In this document: one piece after another, positions 4,865-6,981 of the stretch
Layout: each line of letters begins with the position of its first letter
Position numbering within the stretch: the stretch's first letter is position 1
Assembly (NCBI GenBank): GCA_910585385.1
Contig: CAJUDV010000060.1
Location: forward strand, 1-6,981
DNA from: an uncultured Oscillibacter sp.
GTDB taxonomy: Bacteria; Bacillota; Clostridia; Oscillospirales; Oscillospiraceae
Reading direction: 5' to 3'
Length of the DNA stretch: 6,981 nt
The notes under the pieces: model-generated
Seen by the model: only the letters and a program-made list of their open reading frames with translations
Databases searched by the model: none
What the model was told of the DNA's origin: nothing
Made by a program: the position numbers and the translations under genes

Positions 4865-6183
4865 TTCATCTCCATTCCGCCCTGTCTGGGCTGTGCTTCT
4901 ATGGCCTGTACCGGCTGTCCGGCGTCATCGCAAAGTCCGTTTACCTCCGTTTCCGCCTGAAGGCGAAAACTCCGTTCACTCCCTTGCTCTTCCGCTCCCC
5001 ACATGACCCGCTCCGCTGGGCTCATGTGGGGACCCCTTGGCTCGATCAGGCCGTAGGGAGTCAGGACGCCGCCGCATTTTTCGATCAGAGCCTGTCCGTA
5101 CTGGTACAGGTTCAAGTGTGGGGCGAGTGTCGCCGCGTCAGGCTCACAGAGGATAAGAGACAGCTCCCCCTTCGCTACTTCGATGGGGGAGCTGTACTGG
5201 GGGGAGAAGATGTATTGGTCCAGCGAGTCCATAAGCGCCCCGGCGCTTTGGAGGTCCCTGCAATTCATGGCCTCCAGAAGAGCCTTGTACGCGCTCAGAG
5301 CTTTCGGCTCCATGTCCGTCAGCCGCTGGGCCATTTGGTTGAGGAAGTCGATCCCCTCCTCCGCGTCGGAGATCCTCTCTGTCAGGGCGGGGATGCGGCA
5401 GTCCAGGCAATTCCAACCCACCTCCCGCCAGTCCCAGGCTTCCACAGATTCCAACGCGGCGTCCAGTGTCTCCGACAAGACGGGCAGCTTCAGCTGAACG
5501 GTCTTGCCGCTATCATAGCCGGGATCGTTGAAGAAGCCCTTGGATACCTCCAGCAAGATGGTGTAGTCCGGTGCTTTGGGCGTCAGATCCAGCGTTTTAT
5601 ACGCCTCCACCAGATCATCGTGCTGCACCACATAACCTCCGGGGTGGTCTATGCTTCGCTCGACAAACACGCCACCCTCATCCCGCCGCATATTCCGCCC
5701 GATCTGCTCGTAGTCCAGCAGGGCGAGGGCCTTTTCCGGCAGACCGTCGATCTCGGGAACAAATTCGTTCTCCACATAAAACCGGCCCAGCTGTCCGTCA
5801 TTCAGAGCCTCGTCCACCACATGGCAGCACTCGGTGCTGTAGGCCAGATCAATCAAACGGGAGATTGGAATTGCCTCCCCTTTCTGCTGTTCCATTTTCA
5901 GCAGTCCGGCAAAGGCGGTGAATTGCCGCTCATCCAGCTCTGACAGCTTCTGGGCCAAGGCGTTCAGGTCATTCAGGCCGCAGGTGTCATTCAGGAGAGA
6001 GGACAGCTCCTCGAAGTGATGGTATTCTGTGATCTCCCAATACAGCGACTCGCCCTCCGCCAGCCGGAGCTTGTCAAAGGCGTCCTGTATCTGACAGGGC
6101 GTTGCGGGGAGAGACAGCTTCGCATAGGCATCGCTCTCCGGCTGATCCTGTTTCGCCAGATAAATATCGAATATTTTAGCCAA
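4861..6183 (-). CDS. ArdA-like two-module protein with in-frame palindromic insert (440 aa)
   Basis: This soluble acidic protein contains two related modules, about residues 21-185 and 228-380. Each begins with an L-x-LP strand (KLSLPATP; LKLPVLSE), followed by an LN-x2-A-x-(K/R)L helix (LNALAQKL; LNQMAQRL) and a later A-x-LE or LLK helix. Module 1 ends with LPEKALALLDYEQIG and GGVFVE, resembling the D-(Y/F)-(E/D)-x-IG segment of ArdA-type antirestriction proteins of Firmicutes mobile elements. ArdA mimics B-form DNA to block type I restriction enzymes; that role is inferred here, and the length is well above a classical ArdA (about 165 aa). Residues about 384-419 are encoded by a palindromic repeat found again in the spacer downstream. 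The tail QGGMEMK resembles its neighbours' tails. The TTG start has a strong AAAGGAGGG site and overlaps the upstream stop by 8 nt; the stop overlaps the next start in a GTGA. A non-ArdA role is possible. Confidence 0.8.
   Translation of the reverse strand: MAKIFDIYLAKQDQPESDAYAKLSLPATPCQIQDAFDKLRLAEGESLYWEITEYHHFEELSSLLNDTCGLNDLNALAQKLSELDERQFTAFAGLLKMEQQKGEAIPISRLIDLAYSTECCHVVDEALNDGQLGRFYVENEFVPEIDGLPEKALALLDYEQIGRNMRRDEGGVFVERSIDHPGGYVVQHDDLVEAYKTLDLTPKAPDYTILLEVSKGFFNDPGYDSGKTVQLKLPVLSETLDAALESVEAWDWREVGWNCLDCRIPALTERISDAEEGIDFLNQMAQRLTDMEPKALSAYKALLEAMNCRDLQSAGALMDSLDQYIFSPQYSSPIEVAKGELSLILCEPDAATLAPHLNLYQYGQALIEKCGGVLTPYGLIEPRGPHMSPAERVMWGAEEQGSERSFRLQAETEVNGLCDDAGQPVQAIEAQPRQGGMEMK
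4923..5032 (-). repeat. Palindromic repeat, copy A, inside a coding sequence
   Basis: Read on the minus strand this is a roughly 109-bp unit. It opens with a perfect 11-bp inverted repeat (TCCCCACATGA at 5032-5022 with its complement at 5006-4996) around a GC-rich inner hairpin. A second hairpin of about 8 bp follows (stem TTTTCGCC, loop TTCA, stem GGCGGAAA, with one wobble pair). The unit ends at GCGATGACG. It aligns with copy B at 3612-3719 over nearly the same length (109 versus 108 bp); the first 40 bases differ at about 5 positions. It is read in frame as residues 384-419 of the 440-aa protein and breaks neither the frame nor the C-terminal tail. Confidence 0.75.
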
Positions 6184-6981
6184 GGGTCATCCCTCCTTTG
6201 GCCTGGCCCTGCTCATTGTATTGCGTGGGGTCAGCGGCGGGGGAGTCCCAGCCATGCAGACAGCCGCCCAGCATGGCCTGCTCCTGGACCTTGCTGATTC
6301 CAAGGCATTGATTGCGGTAGTCCGCCATGTGCCGGTTCAGACCGGGCATTTCGCTGCTGTTCTCCAACACCTGATAGCCAACGTCTTTGGTGATGCAGAT
6401 CAAGGGGCCGTCATCCGGCAGGACAGAGAAGCACATATCCGGGAGCCGCTCAGAGAAGTGGGGATCAAAGCGGTCCTGTTCCGGCATGATGCTCCAGCCC
6501 TCGCTCTGCCACAGGTGGACGTACAGCTCACAGCCATATCCGATGCCGATATCACGCTGCTCAAAGCCCTCGCCCCAGCCGTCCGACATCTGCCCGCCCA
6601 AATAATCCGCCAGGGTATTCAATTCCACAGGAGTCAGCGTCCCCTGCACCTGACACTCAGCCACGCCCCAGAGCTGGCCATCCCGTTCCTCAGCGGTGAA
6701 CAAGGCGGAGCGCACCTTGCGGTCTACAGCGTCATCTTCACCGTACCAGTGCATAATGCCCCGTTCCGCTTCATCCGGCATCCGCTCCCGGATCAGCGCC
6801 GCCATGATACTGTCGGCATACTGGCGGAGATCCTGTCCATTCAGCGGGATACCGTCCTCATCCATACCTCCGTATCCATCCGGCTCATAGAGGTCAGCGG
6901 TCATGGGGGCATACAGCTTGAGCGTTTGGAGGGGCGGGGGCAGGACAGAGAAGCTGTCCGCCCCCAGCACCAGGTTCAGGC
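6176..6981 (-). CDS. Mobile-element accessory protein (LYAPM/ELYVHLW domain), 5' end missing
   Basis: The frame is open to the window edge, so the true start probably lies outside; 267 codons are visible. A GTG at 6970 and an ATG at 6904 are in frame, but neither has a convincing ribosome binding site. After a short lead the protein carries LKLYAPMTADLY, then a block with RGIMHWYGE, LWGVAECQV, DGWGEGFEQRDI and ELYVHLWQSEGW. I recognise this block from hypothetical proteins of Clostridia integrative elements, where it occurs near ArdA-like genes; its biochemical function is unknown to me. The remainder is acidic and soluble, with no signal peptide or membrane segment. The C-terminus is a Q/A/P-rich linker ending in KGGMTLG, a tail resembling those of downstream proteins. 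The last 8 bases overlap the TTG start of the next gene, indicating translational coupling. In relatives as I remember them this domain starts near LKLYAPM, so the extra upstream sequence suggests a larger fused protein. Confidence 0.75.
   Translation of the reverse strand, partial: LNLVLGADSFSVLPPPLQTLKLYAPMTADLYEPDGYGGMDEDGIPLNGQDLRQYADSIMAALIRERMPDEAERGIMHWYGEDDAVDRKVRSALFTAEERDGQLWGVAECQVQGTLTPVELNTLADYLGGQMSDGWGEGFEQRDIGIGYGCELYVHLWQSEGWSIMPEQDRFDPHFSERLPDMCFSVLPDDGPLICITKDVGYQVLENSSEMPGLNRHMADYRNQCLGISKVQEQAMLGGCLHGWDSPAADPTQYNEQGQAKGGMTLG
6191..6199 (-). promoter_or_regulatory. Ribosome binding site fixing a TTG start
   Basis: The minus strand reads AAAGGAGGG, 7-8 bases before the TTG at 6183. 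The nearby ATG at 6190 belongs to the frame of the preceding gene and stops four codons later, so TTG is the best start for the 440-aa protein. The same bases encode the KGG of the preceding protein's C-terminal tail. Confidence 0.7.

Noticed and set aside
4984..5943. Plus-strand open frame of 319 codons
   Set aside because: It is antisense to the ArdA-like gene, with no ribosome binding site or recognisable domain.
1..6981. CRISPR array, tRNA, rRNA, integrase or transposase
   Set aside because: No regularly spaced repeats, cloverleaf-like sequence or recombinase motifs were seen; mobility is inferred from the accessory gene families only.

Overview
The window is a GC-rich (roughly 58-60% by eye), densely packed accessory segment in which every supported gene lies on the minus strand, so it reads from right to left. 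The domain mix points to an integrative and conjugative element (ICE) or similar mobile island of a gut Firmicute, in the Clostridia/Oscillospiraceae range. It combines SpoVG-like and AbrB/SpoVT-like small regulators, DUF3848/DUF3849-type proteins, an orphan D12 adenine methylase with a small winged-helix partner, ArdA-like (antirestriction-like) multi-module proteins, and the start of a secreted protein. The organism assignment is inference; there is no rRNA, tRNA or housekeeping gene here.

Layout in transcription order. (1) 6981-6176: 3' part of a mobile-element protein with an LYAPM...ELYVHLW domain, cut by the window edge. (2) 6183-4861 and 4864-3836: two large acidic proteins built from repeated ArdA-like modules, translationally coupled by 8-nt and 4-nt overlaps. 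(3) 3835-3562: a 274-bp spacer holding a possible 10-codon micro-ORF with a near-perfect ribosome binding site, a GC-rich hairpin, and one copy of a palindromic repeat. The other copy of this repeat lies in frame inside the coding region of the 440-aa ArdA-like protein. (4) 3561-2241: a winged-helix protein overlapping a Dam-type methylase. (5) 2219-602: an AbrB/SpoVT-like protein with a cysteine cluster, a DUF3849-like protein and a DUF3848-like protein. (6) 563-192: a SpoVG-family protein. (7) 177-1: the signal peptide and first residues of a secreted protein running off the left edge.

The gene set makes sense as one polycistronic accessory module. The ArdA-like proteins and the orphan methylase could both help an incoming element escape host restriction, and the small DNA-binding proteins (winged helix, AbrB-like, SpoVG) could regulate the element or host genes. 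Start codons are often GTG or TTG and lie inside the end of the preceding gene.

The most unusual signals are: a palindromic repeat that interrupts a protein in frame and recurs in a spacer 1.3 kb away; a shared C-terminal peptide (GGM followed by T, S or E) closing four otherwise unrelated proteins, with a related ending on a fifth and a weak resemblance on a sixth; repeated ArdA-like modules; and the micro-ORF. No CRISPR array, RNA gene, transposase or integrase is visible.
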